Shown here one piece after another: positions 6,896 through 16,608 of a stretch of 64,000 nt of DNA. This DNA comes from Clostridium disporicum (GTDB taxonomy: Bacteria; Bacillota; Clostridia; Clostridiales; Clostridiaceae). The notes beneath the pieces were generated by a model that was given only the letters and a program-made list of their open reading frames with translations, ran no database searches and was not told the DNA's origin. The stretch spans positions 1-64,000 of the forward strand of contig NZ_CYZX01000006.1 in NCBI RefSeq assembly GCF_001405015.1. Direction: 5' to 3'. The position numbers were made by a program, and so were the translations under genes. Every line of letters starts with the position of its first letter. Positions within the stretch are counted from its first letter, which is position 1.

Positions 6896-7948
6896 TTAAA
6901 TTGGAAGTACGACTTTTATTATTGTACCTTTGTTTGGATGACTTTTTACATCTATATTACCATTATGAAGCTCTACTATTTTCTTTACCATAGTCAAACC
7001 TAAGCCGTTGCCTTCAGTTGTATGGGATGTATCACCTTGATAAAATTTATCGAAAATATGAGCTTTTACATCTTGAGTCATGCCTATACCTGTGTCTTTA
7101 ACTTTAAAGATAACACTATCTTCAAAAGACATTAATTCAATTTTTACATCGCCATTGTTTGGAGTAAATTTTATAGCATTATCAATTAAGTTAACCCATA
7201 CCTGCTTTAGAAGTTCTTCATTTCCATAGTAACTAGTTTCATCTAAATCTATATTCATATTAATATTTTTATCTGACCATTTTGATTCAAGCATAAGTAT
7301 TGAATGTCTTATTTGTTCAGCTAGGTCAAAGTCATGCTGATCAGATATTATATTTGTATTTTCAATATTTGATAGGTTTAATATATTAGTAGCAAGAGTT
7401 GCAAGCCTATCTGATTCACTTATTATTATATCTAAATATTCATCACGAACTTCTTTTGGAAGATTATCGTTTTTAAGAAGCTTTGCAAAGCCTCTAAGAG
7501 ATACTATTGGTGTTTTAAATTCATGAGAAAAATTATTTACAAAGTCATTTCTTAATATTTTAGCACTTCCAAGCTCCGAGGCCATATTATTAAAGCTTAT
7601 AGAGAGATTATTCAAAACTTTAGGATAATCAAAGTTAATTCTTACATCAAAGTTTCCATTAGATAATTCTTCAGTGGCATCAATCAATTTATTTATTGGC
7701 TTTAATGGAATTTCTCCAAATATTAATGTTAATGTACACCCTATTATTGTACTTAAAAGCGCTATAAATAATAAAATACGAAGAAATGGTGGATGTTGAG
7801 GTTCTCTAAATAGTTGATTATTATATAAAAAGCTTCCAATCAACGCAACTATACACATAGTGCTTACTATTATTATAAAAACTACGCCTGTCAGCAGGAT
7901 AGTAAGCCCGTTAAATCTCTTATTACAGTGTTTTTTATTTCTCTTCAT
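6896..7948 (-). CDS. Sensor histidine kinase
   Basis: This 350-aa membrane kinase has two transmembrane helices (about residues 14-40 and 56-78) with only a ~15-residue extracellular loop, then a HAMP linker, a dimerisation domain with the phospho-accepting His142 in SHEFKTP, and an ATPase domain with N-box (DNAIKFTP), G1 (DTGIGM) and G2 (GNGLGLT) motifs. The very short extracellular loop resembles intramembrane-sensing kinases that work with ABC transporters. The gene overlaps the response-regulator gene by 14 bases, and an ABC ATPase-permease gene lies divergently upstream. Confidence 0.95.
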   Translation of the reverse strand: MKRNKKHCNKRFNGLTILLTGVVFIIIVSTMCIVALIGSFLYNNQLFREPQHPPFLRILLFIALLSTIIGCTLTLIFGEIPLKPINKLIDATEELSNGNFDVRINFDYPKVLNNLSISFNNMASELGSAKILRNDFVNNFSHEFKTPIVSLRGFAKLLKNDNLPKEVRDEYLDIIISESDRLATLATNILNLSNIENTNIISDQHDFDLAEQIRHSILMLESKWSDKNINMNIDLDETSYYGNEELLKQVWVNLIDNAIKFTPNNGDVKIELMSFEDSVIFKVKDTGIGMTQDVKAHIFDKFYQGDTSHTTEGNGLGLTMVKKIVELHNGNIDVKSHPNKGTIIKVVLPI

Positions 7949-8615
7949 GCTTTACCGCCTTATATCCTAATCCTCTTACAGCAACAAGCTCAAATTCAGG
8001 ATAGTCTTCAAATTTTTTACGAAGTCTATTTATATGTACATTTAATGTATTTGCACAGGTTTCTGATTCTAAGCCCCATATTTCATCCATAAGCTGAAGT
8101 CTAGTGAAAATTTTATTTGGATAAGAAAGCAGCTTATATAATAATTGAAATTCCTTTTTAGGCAATATTTTAATATCATCATTACGGCTTACTGTAAGGG
8201 TATCATAATCTAAAACTACATTGCCAACTCTAAGCTTTCTCTCATTTATTATCATTGAACGTCTTAAGAGAGCTTTAATTCTAAGTAGCATTTCTTCTTC
8301 ATCAATAGGCTTGGTCATATAATCATCAGTTCCAACTAAGAAGCCTTTCTTTTTATCTTCAGGAAGCTGTTTAGCTGATACCATAAGTATCGGAATATTA
8401 TTGTTACATGAACGTAATGTATCAGTAAGTTCGTATCCATCCATCTCTGGCATCATAATGTCTAAAACTACTAAATCGATATGTTCTTTATCAAAAACCT
8501 CAAGAGCTTCTCTGCCATTTTCAGCAGTATAAGTTTTATAACCATCATTGGAAATAATAGCATCCATAAGCTTTCTTGTATTTTTATCATCTTCAACAAT
8601 TAATATATGAAACAT
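7935..8615 (-). CDS. OmpR-family response regulator
   Basis: The 226-aa protein has a receiver domain (about 1-120) with acidic pocket residues ED9-10, phospho-acceptor Asp52 in LVVLDIMMPEMDG and a conserved Lys in MTKP. A winged-helix DNA-binding domain follows (about 125-222, ending in ELVAVRGLGYKA). It is the partner of the overlapping histidine kinase. The divergent fused ABC transporter at 8826 is the obvious target candidate; no clear direct-repeat site was found in the 210-base spacer by eye. Confidence 0.95.
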   Translation of the reverse strand: MFHILIVEDDKNTRKLMDAIISNDGYKTYTAENGREALEVFDKEHIDLVVLDIMMPEMDGYELTDTLRSCNNNIPILMVSAKQLPEDKKKGFLVGTDDYMTKPIDEEEMLLRIKALLRRSMIINERKLRVGNVVLDYDTLTVSRNDDIKILPKKEFQLLYKLLSYPNKIFTRLQLMDEIWGLESETCANTLNVHINRLRKKFEDYPEFELVAVRGLGYKAVKHEEK

Positions 8616-8825
8616 AAAATCCTCCTAAGAATATTTCTCAATTTTATAATAACTATAAAATTATACCATAAAAAAATAAATCGAGGATAAACAGAATAAG
8701 AGTATAAAAAAGTGGTAAATAATACTTAAGAATAACAAAAAAAGTTAAATTAGTTTATTTTCAGTTTATTTTGGAGGCTTAATATAAGCTTATTGAAAGA
8801 ACAATAGCAGGAGGAGTAGTAATAT

Positions 8826-11417
8826 ATGTTGCAGTTAAAGAACATTTATAAGGTTTATAAAACTGGAGATTTAACGCAGACCGCCTTAGATGGTGTAAGC
8901 TTAAATTTCAGAAAAAGTGAATTTGTTGCTATCTTAGGACAAAGTGGTTCAGGTAAAACAACTATGCTTAATATTATTGGTGGTCTTGATCAATATGATA
9001 AAGGTGATTTAATAATTAATGGAAAGTCTACAAAGAAATTTAATGATAGGGATTGGGATACTTATAGAAATCACTCAATAGGTTTTGTATTTCAAAGCTA
9101 TAACTTAATTCCACACCAAACTGTATTATCTAATGTTGAATTAGCACTTACTTTATCAGGTGTTTCTAAAACAGAAAGAAGACAGAGAGCAAAGGAAGCT
9201 CTTGAAAAAGTAGGACTTGGAAAGCAGTTACACAAGAAGCCAAGCCAAATGTCTGGTGGACAGATGCAGAGAGTTGCTATAGCAAGAGCACTTATAAATG
9301 ACCCAGATATATTATTAGCAGACGAGCCTACAGGAGCATTAGACTCTGAAACAAGCGTTCAAATTATGGAACTGTTAAAGGAGATATCTAAGGACAGGCT
9401 TATAATAATGGTTACTCATAACCCTGAGCTTGCTGAAGAATATGCAAACAGAATAGTAAGAGTTAGAGATGGTAATATAATTGATGACACAAACCCATGC
9501 AGTGATGAAGAAATTAAAATTTCTACAGAAAAAAGTGAAAGAGAAGCAAAGAAAACTTCAATGTCATTTGGAACTGCATTATCTTTAAGTTTAAATAACT
9601 TGAAGACTAAAAAAGGAAGAACTATTTTAACTGCTTTTGCAGGAAGTATTGGTATTATAGGTATAGCTTTAATATTATCACTATCAAGCGGAGTTAAGGA
9701 CTATATAAATAAGGTTCAGGAAGATACACTTTCATCTTACCCAATATCTATAGAAAGTCAGACTGTAGATATGAGTAGCATGATGGAAAGTATGATGAAT
9801 AAGAATAAAGCTGATGAAGAGCGTGAAGAAGGCAAGGTTTATTCCAATAATATAATGAGTGGAATGATGGAGTCTATGAGTGCTCAAGTTACTAAAAATG
9901 ATTTAAAATCATTTAGAGAGTATTTAGAGAATGGAAATTCTAATATAGACGAGTATGCTAATGTCATTCAGTATGGATATGATTTAGACCTTCATATTTA
10001 TAAATCTGATACATCTAATGGTATTGTTGAGGTTAGTCCAACAACTGTTTATGATAAGCTTGGCTTTGGTGGTGGAGCATCTCAAATGCCTATGGCATCA
10101 AGCTTTAATGTATGGACAGAACTTTTAGGAAATCAGACTCTTTTAGAATCACAATATGATGTGGTTGCAGGAAAATGGCCAGAAAATTATGATGAAATAA
10201 TATTAGTAGTAGATAAAAATAATGAAATCAGTGACGTAAATCTTTATTCTATAGGCTTATTAGATTCTTCTGAATTAGAAGCTAAGATGAAAAAGATACA
10301 GGCTGGTGAAGAGGTTGAAGAAAATCAAGAAGTAGTAAGCTATACTTTTGATGAGTTATTAAATTTAACTTATAAGCTTGTTTTAAATACAGATTACTAT
10401 GAAAAAGAGGGTAACACTTGGGTAGATAAAAGTGAAAATGCAGTTTATATGAAAAAGCTTGTTGAAGATGCCCTCGAGTTAAAGGTTGTTGGTATAGTAA
10501 GACCATCAGAAGAGGCAGTAGCAACTTCTATAAGCTCAGCAGTAGGTTATACAAGTGACTTAACTGAATATGTTATTAATAGTATAAATGACAGCGAGAT
10601 AGTAAAAGAGCAAAAAGAAAATCCAGATACAGATGTATTTACAGGAAAAGCTTTTGTAGTAGAAGATGGCGAAGATAATGATATGACAGCTATAGATATG
10701 TCTACCTTAACTGATGAAGAGAAGGCTTATTTAGCATCACTTTCACAAGAAGAACTACAAGCTCTTATGAAACAGCAAGCAGAAGCAACTGATGCAACAT
10801 ATGAAGGAAACCTATCTTTATTAGGATGTGTTGATTTAGATAATCCTTCAACTATAAATATTTATGCTAAAGACTTTGAAGCAAAAGAATCTATTGAAGA
10901 TATAATTACAGCATATAATAATGAAAAAACAGATGCAGGTGAAGAAGAGTACGTTGTTACTTATAATGATATGGTAGGACTTATGATGTCTTCAGTAACT
11001 TCAATAATAGATATAATAAGCTATGTACTTATTGCATTCGTAGCAATTTCTTTAGTTGTATCATCAATTATGATAGGTATTATTACTTATATCTCAGTTC
11101 TTGAAAGAACTAAGGAAATAGGTATTCTTAGAAGTATCGGTGCATCTAAGAAGGATATTTCAAGAGTATTTAATGCAGAAACAGTAATAGTTGGATTTGG
11201 AGCAGGTGCAATAGGAATAATAGTAACGATATTATTAAATATTCCTATAAATGCTATAATAAAGGCAGTATCAGGCATTTCAGGAGTATCAAAACTTCCA
11301 GTAGCAGGTGCTATTATATTAATTGCTATAAGCATGTTATTAACTGTTATAGCAGGATTAATACCAGCAAAAGTGGCATCTAAGAAAGATCCGGTAGAAG
11401 CTTTAAGAACAGAGTAG
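8826..11417 (+). CDS. Fused ABC transporter ATPase-permease, MacB/FtsX type
   Basis: This is an 863-aa protein. Residues 1-230 form a LolD/MacB-type ATPase with Walker A GQSGSGKT, signature MSGGQMQR, Walker B ILLADEPTGA and the H-loop VTHN. A permease follows with one helix near 265-285, a long extracellular region of about 430 residues and three helices at the C-terminus in FtsX/MacB-like arrangement. The extracellular part is rich in acidic residues and has Met-rich stretches (SSMMESMMNK). Members of this class handle antimicrobial peptides, lipoproteins or cell-wall signals rather than classic import. AGGAGGAGT precedes the start. The divergent two-component genes suggest induction by its substrate. 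Confidence 0.9.
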   Translation: MLQLKNIYKVYKTGDLTQTALDGVSLNFRKSEFVAILGQSGSGKTTMLNIIGGLDQYDKGDLIINGKSTKKFNDRDWDTYRNHSIGFVFQSYNLIPHQTVLSNVELALTLSGVSKTERRQRAKEALEKVGLGKQLHKKPSQMSGGQMQRVAIARALINDPDILLADEPTGALDSETSVQIMELLKEISKDRLIIMVTHNPELAEEYANRIVRVRDGNIIDDTNPCSDEEIKISTEKSEREAKKTSMSFGTALSLSLNNLKTKKGRTILTAFAGSIGIIGIALILSLSSGVKDYINKVQEDTLSSYPISIESQTVDMSSMMESMMNKNKADEEREEGKVYSNNIMSGMMESMSAQVTKNDLKSFREYLENGNSNIDEYANVIQYGYDLDLHIYKSDTSNGIVEVSPTTVYDKLGFGGGASQMPMASSFNVWTELLGNQTLLESQYDVVAGKWPENYDEIILVVDKNNEISDVNLYSIGLLDSSELEAKMKKIQAGEEVEENQEVVSYTFDELLNLTYKLVLNTDYYEKEGNTWVDKSENAVYMKKLVEDALELKVVGIVRPSEEAVATSISSAVGYTSDLTEYVINSINDSEIVKEQKENPDTDVFTGKAFVVEDGEDNDMTAIDMSTLTDEEKAYLASLSQEELQALMKQQAEATDATYEGNLSLLGCVDLDNPSTINIYAKDFEAKESIEDIITAYNNEKTDAGEEEYVVTYNDMVGLMMSSVTSIIDIISYVLIAFVAISLVVSSIMIGIITYISVLERTKEIGILRSIGASKKDISRVFNAETVIVGFGAGAIGIIVTILLNIPINAIIKAVSGISGVSKLPVAGAIILIAISMLLTVIAGLIPAKVASKKDPVEALRTE

Positions 11418-11420
11418 AAG

Positions 11421-11463
11421 AAAGCCTACGGCAGATATAAGATTCATGTCGTAGGCTTTTATT
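11421..11463 (+). terminator. Terminator of the fused ABC transporter gene
   Basis: AAAGCCTACG (11421-11430) pairs with CGTAGGCTTT (11450-11459), followed by TTATTT, starting four bases after the stop codon. Confidence 0.85.
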
Positions 11464-11638
11464 TATTTTGTATAGGCAAATGTTTTTTCGGTTTACTAAA
11501 AATTTATTTTGTCTACAGAAGCTCTTTTTTTATGAGGTGGTAGAATAACTTATTCCCTTATGTAAATTAATTTTGAAATTTTAAAAAACTTATTGTTTAT
11601 TTATATGAAGTTAGTATAAAATGGAAGGTATATGAAGT

Positions 11639-12991
11639 ATGGAGGTGTGGGGTAAGTTGGATTCACAAGAAACAAAGGATAGTAATAGAAGAAAGAAAAG
11701 AAAGTTAAGTAAGAAAAAGAAGATTATAATAAGCGCTTTTTCAGTACTATTATTATTAATAGTATTTATAGCTTCGGGATATTTTTACGTGAGAAGTAAG
11801 ATATATAGGCCTACTAAGCAGATTGAAAAACCTACTGTTACTCAAAATACTGAAAGCGAGGAAACAGTTGAATATAGGACAGTTGAAGGTATTACCAATG
11901 TTTTATTATTAGGTGTTGATGGAATAGATTTTGATGCAGCGGATCAAAGATCTGATTCAATGATAATAGCAACATTGGATAGTAATAATAAAAAGATTAA
12001 GTTAACCTCACTGTATAGAGATGCGTTAGTATATATACCAGGTTATGGAGAAAATAAGATGAATGCATCATTTTCTTTAGGTGGACCTGAATTAGTAATG
12101 GAGACTATAAAATATAATTATGATATTAATATAGAAAAATATGTAATGATAAATTTTGTAGGATTTGAGGCTATTATAGATCAAATAGGTGGAATAGAAA
12201 TTGATGTTCAGGAATATCAATTGAATGAATTAAATAAGTATATTGGTGAAGCAACAGGAGGAAATGATTGTCCTGTAGAAGAGCCTGGACTTCAAACGCT
12301 CAATGGTAAACAAGCTTTATCTTATGCAAGAATAAGAAAAGGTGTTGGAGATGACTACGAAAGAACAGAAAGACAAAGAGAAGTCCTTTTTAAAGTTGCT
12401 GAAAAATTACAGAAGACTAAGCCTATTAAGTATCTTGGTATAGCAACTAAGATGCTAGATTATCTTAGAACAAATATAGATCTTTATGAGTGTCTTGACT
12501 TAGCATATACTGTATTTAAATTCCCTAGTCTAGTTACAGAACAGTTAAGTATACCAGTTCCTGAACTCTCAGAAGATGTTAAGATTGATGGTATAGGTTG
12601 GGTTATAAGTATGGACAGATATGAGAATGCAGAAATATTAAATGATTTTATATTTAATGATTATTTGCCAGATTTTATACTTAATAGATCTACAGAAAAA
12701 GATCCAAGTATTTATTTTGAATATGATGGATTTGGAAGTAGTTATGATGAAAGTTATTATTACGAAGAATATTACTATGAGGAAGATTATTATACACCAG
12801 AGATATATGAACCTATTGAAGAAGAGGTAATACATCCTGAAGAACCTTCTGAAGATATTGTACCTCCAGTTAATGAAAGTAATACAGGAGATGGAACAAT
12901 AACTGATGATGGAAGTAATCAAGGAGAAGATTTAGGCAATAGTGACAATTTTGATAATAATCAAATGTCACCTGAAGGGGAAGCTCCATAA
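11639..12991 (+). CDS. LytR-CpsA-Psr (LCP) family cell-wall ligase
   Basis: A 450-aa membrane-anchored protein: basic cytoplasmic N-terminus, one helix (about residues 31-53), then the LCP domain with VLLLGVDG, the Arg/Asp pair in QRSDSMIIATLD, TSLYRD, NFVGFEAIIDQIGGIEIDV and ALSYARIRKG motifs. LCP enzymes attach teichoic acids or other glycopolymers to peptidoglycan outside the cell. After the domain comes an unusual ~75-residue low-complexity tail, first Tyr/Glu-rich, then Pro/Glu and Asp/Asn/Gly-rich. The start is uncertain: a strong GGAGGTG lies just inside this frame and would serve a TTG at 11657, six codons downstream. A terminator follows. Confidence 0.9.
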   Translation: MEVWGKLDSQETKDSNRRKKRKLSKKKKIIISAFSVLLLLIVFIASGYFYVRSKIYRPTKQIEKPTVTQNTESEETVEYRTVEGITNVLLLGVDGIDFDAADQRSDSMIIATLDSNNKKIKLTSLYRDALVYIPGYGENKMNASFSLGGPELVMETIKYNYDINIEKYVMINFVGFEAIIDQIGGIEIDVQEYQLNELNKYIGEATGGNDCPVEEPGLQTLNGKQALSYARIRKGVGDDYERTERQREVLFKVAEKLQKTKPIKYLGIATKMLDYLRTNIDLYECLDLAYTVFKFPSLVTEQLSIPVPELSEDVKIDGIGWVISMDRYENAEILNDFIFNDYLPDFILNRSTEKDPSIYFEYDGFGSSYDESYYYEEYYYEEDYYTPEIYEPIEEEVIHPEEPSEDIVPPVNESNTGDGTITDDGSNQGEDLGNSDNFDNNQMSPEGEAP

Positions 12992-13020
12992 GAAAAATAA
13001 TATGATAGATAATATAGAGA

Positions 13021-13057
13021 CAGATTAGCTGATGTAGAAAAGCTAATCTGTTTTTTT
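13021..13057 (+). terminator. Terminator of the LCP gene
   Basis: CAGATTAGCT (13021-13030) pairs perfectly with AGCTAATCTG (13041-13050), followed by seven T residues. Confidence 0.9.
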
Positions 13058-13107
13058 ATTATTCGTCATTATCTGTGATTATAGAAAAAGTATGAAAAAA
13101 ATTATAC

Positions 13108-13157
13108 TTTTCACTTTTGACGAAGTCAAACTTTTCACCAAAGTGATTCGCACTTTT
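13108..13157. repeat. Short hairpin repeat related to the array at 61.5 kb
   Basis: TTTGAC-GAA-GTCAAA (13116-13130), then CTTTTCAC and CAC-CAAA-GTG (13136-13145). The 30 bases 13116-13145 are identical to 61618-61647, nearly 50 kb away. It lies between the LCP and chromate-transporter genes, after the LCP terminator. It looks like a single pair of modules of the longer array, with the same CTTTTCAC spacer. Confidence 0.75.
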
Positions 13158-13286
13158 ATTCTGTAATTTCCTAATATATTAACAATAAAACCTAATATTA
13201 TGCAATTTTAAAAATAGTAAATATATTAAAATATAATTGGATGAGTTTGAATTGAGAATTTATTAGTAGAAGAGAGGAGGGATAAA

Positions 13287-14765
13287 ATGTTAAAGAGGTT
13301 AATAAGTATTTTTACATCTTTTTTTAAGATTGGTGTAATTGGTTTTGGTGGTGGAAGTGCTTTAATACCGATAGTTGAAAAAGAGATAGTTGAAGATAAG
13401 GAATGGTTTAATGAAGATGATTATTTAAAACATACAGTAATAGCTAATATCACGCCAGGAGCACTTCCAGTAAAGCTTGGTGCAGTTGCTGGATATGAAA
13501 GAGGTGGGGGACTAGGAAGTATATTAGGAGCATATGCAGTTACACTTCCAGGAGTAATATTAACTTTAGTACTTCTAACACTTTTTTCAATTGCAGGTGA
13601 AAAGATTGCTCATTATATAGAATTTGCATCAGTTGGAATATCTGTATTTATAATTAACTTACTTCTAAGTTACATATTAAAAGTAATTGAATCAGGTGAA
13701 AAAGAAGGTATAAAGAAGTACTATATAATGATTTGCATAGTAGCATTTGCTTTAACTGGTGGGAAAGAGATAAGACATTTAATCTCATCATTTTTAGAAC
13801 GAGATTTAGGTGTATTAAGTTTTATAGTATTTGATATATCAACTATAAATTTGATGATAATATCATTTTTTATGATACTTTTTATAGGGTTAATAAGAAC
13901 TAAAGAATCGATGATAATTGGAACTAGCATTTCTTTAATTTTTGCCTTTATAAATGGGAAAAATGAACTTGTTACTAGTGGTGGAATAATATCAAAGATA
14001 CTTATGGTAGCTATTGCTATTTTAGCTTGTTATGCCATAGTAAGAGATAATAAGAAAAGACTAAAAAAAGAAAAGTCAAGGTTTAAAATAAGCAAACAAG
14101 CATATATTTCAATTGGGTTATTTATAGCAATACCAGTTGTATTATTTATTTTATTGATGATTTTAGCTCCAGAAGGTGGTAATATGGGAACTTTTGCAGG
14201 AGATGTTGCTATATCAACAGTTACATCTTTTGGTGGTGGTGAAGCTTACGTTTCAGTAGCAGATGGAATCTTTGTACAAAGTGGAATGGTGAATGCAGGA
14301 GATTTTTATAATAAGATTGTAGCCATAGCAAATGCACTTCCAGGACCAATATTAGTTAAGATAGCAGCAGGTGTAGGTTTTATTTTAGGTGGAAGCTTAA
14401 GTGGAGTATTATATGGATGGCTTTTAGCAATATTTGCAATGTCAGTAGCTGTAGGAGCTTGCTGCATAGTAGCAATAGTAGTGTTACTTGGTTATGATGC
14501 ATTAAAAGATTCAAGGGCATTAATTATGGTAAAACAATTTATATTACCTGTAGTATGTGGAATGCTTATATCAACATCGTTAAGCATGATGATAGAAGGT
14601 ATGAAGGTAACTGCAGGATTAGGAATAGCAGGATTTACAGCATTACCTCTTATGATTTTAGCTATAGCAATGCTTTATTTTGTTCATAAGAGATATCATT
14701 TAAGTGATATTATATTACTTTGTGGAAGTGCTGTAATAAGTCTTTCTATGCTACAAATGATTTAG
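13287..14765 (+). CDS. Chromate-transporter (CHR) family protein, fused two-domain form
   Basis: The 492-aa membrane protein has two related halves. The first begins FFKIGVIGFGGGSALIPI and contains NITPGALPVKLGAVAGY; the second has the matching SFGGGEAYVSVADG and NALPGPILVKIAAGVGF. These G-G-G and (T/L)PGP-like motifs define the CHR family, whose studied members export chromate. In anaerobes lacking chromate exposure the natural substrate is unknown. Most long CHR proteins are 350-450 aa; this one is longer because of an extra hydrophobic region between the halves. GAGGAGGG precedes the start. Confidence 0.85.
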   Translation: MLKRLISIFTSFFKIGVIGFGGGSALIPIVEKEIVEDKEWFNEDDYLKHTVIANITPGALPVKLGAVAGYERGGGLGSILGAYAVTLPGVILTLVLLTLFSIAGEKIAHYIEFASVGISVFIINLLLSYILKVIESGEKEGIKKYYIMICIVAFALTGGKEIRHLISSFLERDLGVLSFIVFDISTINLMIISFFMILFIGLIRTKESMIIGTSISLIFAFINGKNELVTSGGIISKILMVAIAILACYAIVRDNKKRLKKEKSRFKISKQAYISIGLFIAIPVVLFILLMILAPEGGNMGTFAGDVAISTVTSFGGGEAYVSVADGIFVQSGMVNAGDFYNKIVAIANALPGPILVKIAAGVGFILGGSLSGVLYGWLLAIFAMSVAVGACCIVAIVVLLGYDALKDSRALIMVKQFILPVVCGMLISTSLSMMIEGMKVTAGLGIAGFTALPLMILAIAMLYFVHKRYHLSDIILLCGSAVISLSMLQMI

Positions 14766-14801
14766 TTAACTTTATTGATTAAAAATTAAAGAAGATTAGT
14801 A

Positions 14802-14830
14802 TTGACATATGGTAATATCAGGTTTAAAAT
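14802..14830 (+). promoter_or_regulatory. Orphan sigma-A promoter
   Basis: TTGACA (14802-14807), a 17-base spacer and TAAAAT (14825-14830) give an almost perfect promoter. No ORF with a ribosome binding site follows, but an intrinsic terminator does about 100 bases downstream, which suggests a small RNA gene. Confidence 0.7.
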
Positions 14831-14836
14831 TAATAT

Positions 14837-14938
14837 GTAAGCATAATGCTTGCAAGATAGAAAGTTAATAGAAGTAGGTAAATGTCTTAACCACGAAGGT
14901 TTAGCGATATAAATCGTTTAAAGCTTTGTGGTTTTTAA
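14837..14938 (+). ncRNA. Candidate small RNA of about 100 nt
   Basis: The predicted transcript runs from the promoter at 14802-14830 to a terminator. It has a 5' hairpin, GTAAGC-ATAAT-GCTTGC (about 14837-14853), then an unpaired A/G-rich stretch with GAAGTAGGTAAATG, then a long 3' hairpin whose outer stem is AACCAC/GTGGTT (14889-14894, 14928-14933) and inner stem CGAT/ATCG, followed by five T residues. No small protein with a ribosome binding site fits inside. It matches no RNA family that I recognise. It could be a trans-acting regulator; the A/G-rich segment is a candidate seed. Confidence 0.55.
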
Positions 14939-15008
14939 ATTTTTATTATTAATAATAATTTTACTGCAAATGTTTAAGAATAGTATTATATAAGAAAGAT
15001 ATTAAAAA

Positions 15009-15040
15009 GAAGTTGTCAGAAAAAGACAACTTCTAATTTT
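15009..15040. terminator. Terminator of the CNNM/CorC gene
   Basis: AGAAGTTGTC (15009-15018) pairs with GACAACTTCT (15025-15034), with a T run on the plus-strand side and an A run (T on the minus strand) on the other. It lies just after the minus-strand stop at 15041. Confidence 0.75.
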
Positions 15041-16336
15041 TTATGCAATTGTAATTTGAACTTTATCAATTCTCTTATTATCTAGGGATAAAATTTTAAA
15101 TATTATAGAGTTTATGGTTATTTCTTTATTTATATAACCATTAGGAATTACACCTAGATTCTCAAGAACTAGTCCACCAACTGTGTCTATAATTTCAGAT
15201 TCTAAATTAAGAGATAAATATTTATTTACATCAGATATGGTAACAAGTCCGTCAACTATATAATTTTTATCATCAAGCTTCTTAATTTTTGAAGAGTTAT
15301 CATCATATTCGTCTGAAATTTCACCTATAACTTCTTCTATTAAGTCTTCTAAAGTAACAATTCCAGAAAAACCACCATATTCATCAATTAATATAGCCAT
15401 ATGATTTTTTGTTGATTTTAATTCTTTAAGCAAATCATCTATATTTTTTGTTTCAGGCACCATATAAGGTTTTCTCATTATAGATTCTATAGATAAATTT
15501 TCAATTCCCTTATTAACTACATTAGAAAAGATATCTTTCATATATAATATACCAACTATATTGTCAATATCATCGTCATATATAGGAATTCTAGAGTAGC
15601 TTTCTTCTAAAATAGTATTTATATTATCTTTAATACTTGACTTAACTTCAAGACAGAATGTTTCTGTTCTTGGTGTCATAACTTCTTTTGCTAATATATC
15701 ATCAAATTGAATTATTCCATCAATCATATTTCTTTCAGTTTCATTTAAAGCCCCTTGCTCCTCGCCAAGCTCAATTAAACTCTTGATTTCTTCTCTTGAT
15801 ACATTTTCTTCAATGCCATCAGTTTTAATACCTAAAATTTTTAAAAGTAAATTAGTTGATGCAGATAAGAACCATACGAATGGTTTCGTAAGCTTTGAAA
15901 TAAAGATAATAGGTTTTACCGTAAACATAGCAACTTTTTCAGCATTTTGCAGAGCTATTCGTTTAGGTAACAATTCACCGAGAACTAATGTTATATAAGA
16001 AATCAATAGAGTAATTAATAATACTGCTATATTTGAGCTATAAGGCACACCTAGACTAGATAAAAAATAAGCAAGTCCAGATGATATTGAAGTTGCAGCA
16101 GATGCAGATGCGAAGAAACCTGCAAAAGTAATACCAACTTGAATTGTAGCTAAAAAATTACTAGGTTCTTTTAATAAACCCAATAAAAGCTTGGCTTTTT
16201 TATCGCCATCTTCAGCTAATAAAGTTATTTTGGTTTTGTTGATAGATACGATTGCCATTTCAGCAGATGCGAAAAATGCATTAACCATAACTAAGATAAA
16301 AATAAGAATAAAGTTCCCACTCGGGCTACCGTCCAT
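15041..16336 (-). CDS. CNNM/CorC-type (HlyC/CorC) membrane protein
   Basis: This 431-aa protein has the three-part layout of the hemolysin C/CorC family. A CNNM (DUF21) membrane domain (about 1-185) contains FFASAEMAIVSINK, GFFASASAA and LGELLPKRIALQNAEKV. A pair of CBS domains follows (about 205-335, VMTPRTETF, IPIYDDD, AILIDEYGGFSGIVTLEDLIEEVIGEI). A C-terminal CorC_HlyC domain makes up the rest. Relatives export Mg2+ or other divalent cations, with the CBS pair sensing nucleotides. It is a single gene with its own terminator. The name 'hemolysin' is historical. Confidence 0.92.
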   Translation of the reverse strand: MDGSPSGNFILIFILVMVNAFFASAEMAIVSINKTKITLLAEDGDKKAKLLLGLLKEPSNFLATIQVGITFAGFFASASAATSISSGLAYFLSSLGVPYSSNIAVLLITLLISYITLVLGELLPKRIALQNAEKVAMFTVKPIIFISKLTKPFVWFLSASTNLLLKILGIKTDGIEENVSREEIKSLIELGEEQGALNETERNMIDGIIQFDDILAKEVMTPRTETFCLEVKSSIKDNINTILEESYSRIPIYDDDIDNIVGILYMKDIFSNVVNKGIENLSIESIMRKPYMVPETKNIDDLLKELKSTKNHMAILIDEYGGFSGIVTLEDLIEEVIGEISDEYDDNSSKIKKLDDKNYIVDGLVTISDVNKYLSLNLESEIIDTVGGLVLENLGVIPNGYINKEITINSIIFKILSLDNKRIDKVQITIA

Positions 16337-16608
16337 TTAATAATATTCCCCCTCAAAAATAAATTAACTTATTATAACATAGTAAAATTTCACTTACAAA
16401 CAGCAAAAGGAACATTAAAAACATAATAGATGGAGATACATGAAACTATAAATCCATAATTAAATAAAATACTTTTTATTAATAAAATATACTCAAAAAC
16501 AAAGAAATTTGTTAACAAATAAATTGTAATAATTCTGTAACGTTAAAAGCGGTTATTTTAATATATAATAGTAAATAAGGATAATTATAGTAAATGGAGG
16601 TGGAGAAT

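Noticed and set aside
12638..12922. Antisense and shifted frames over the LCP tail
   Set aside because: The Tyr/Glu-rich low-complexity tail produces open frames on both strands; none has a ribosome site or protein-like composition.
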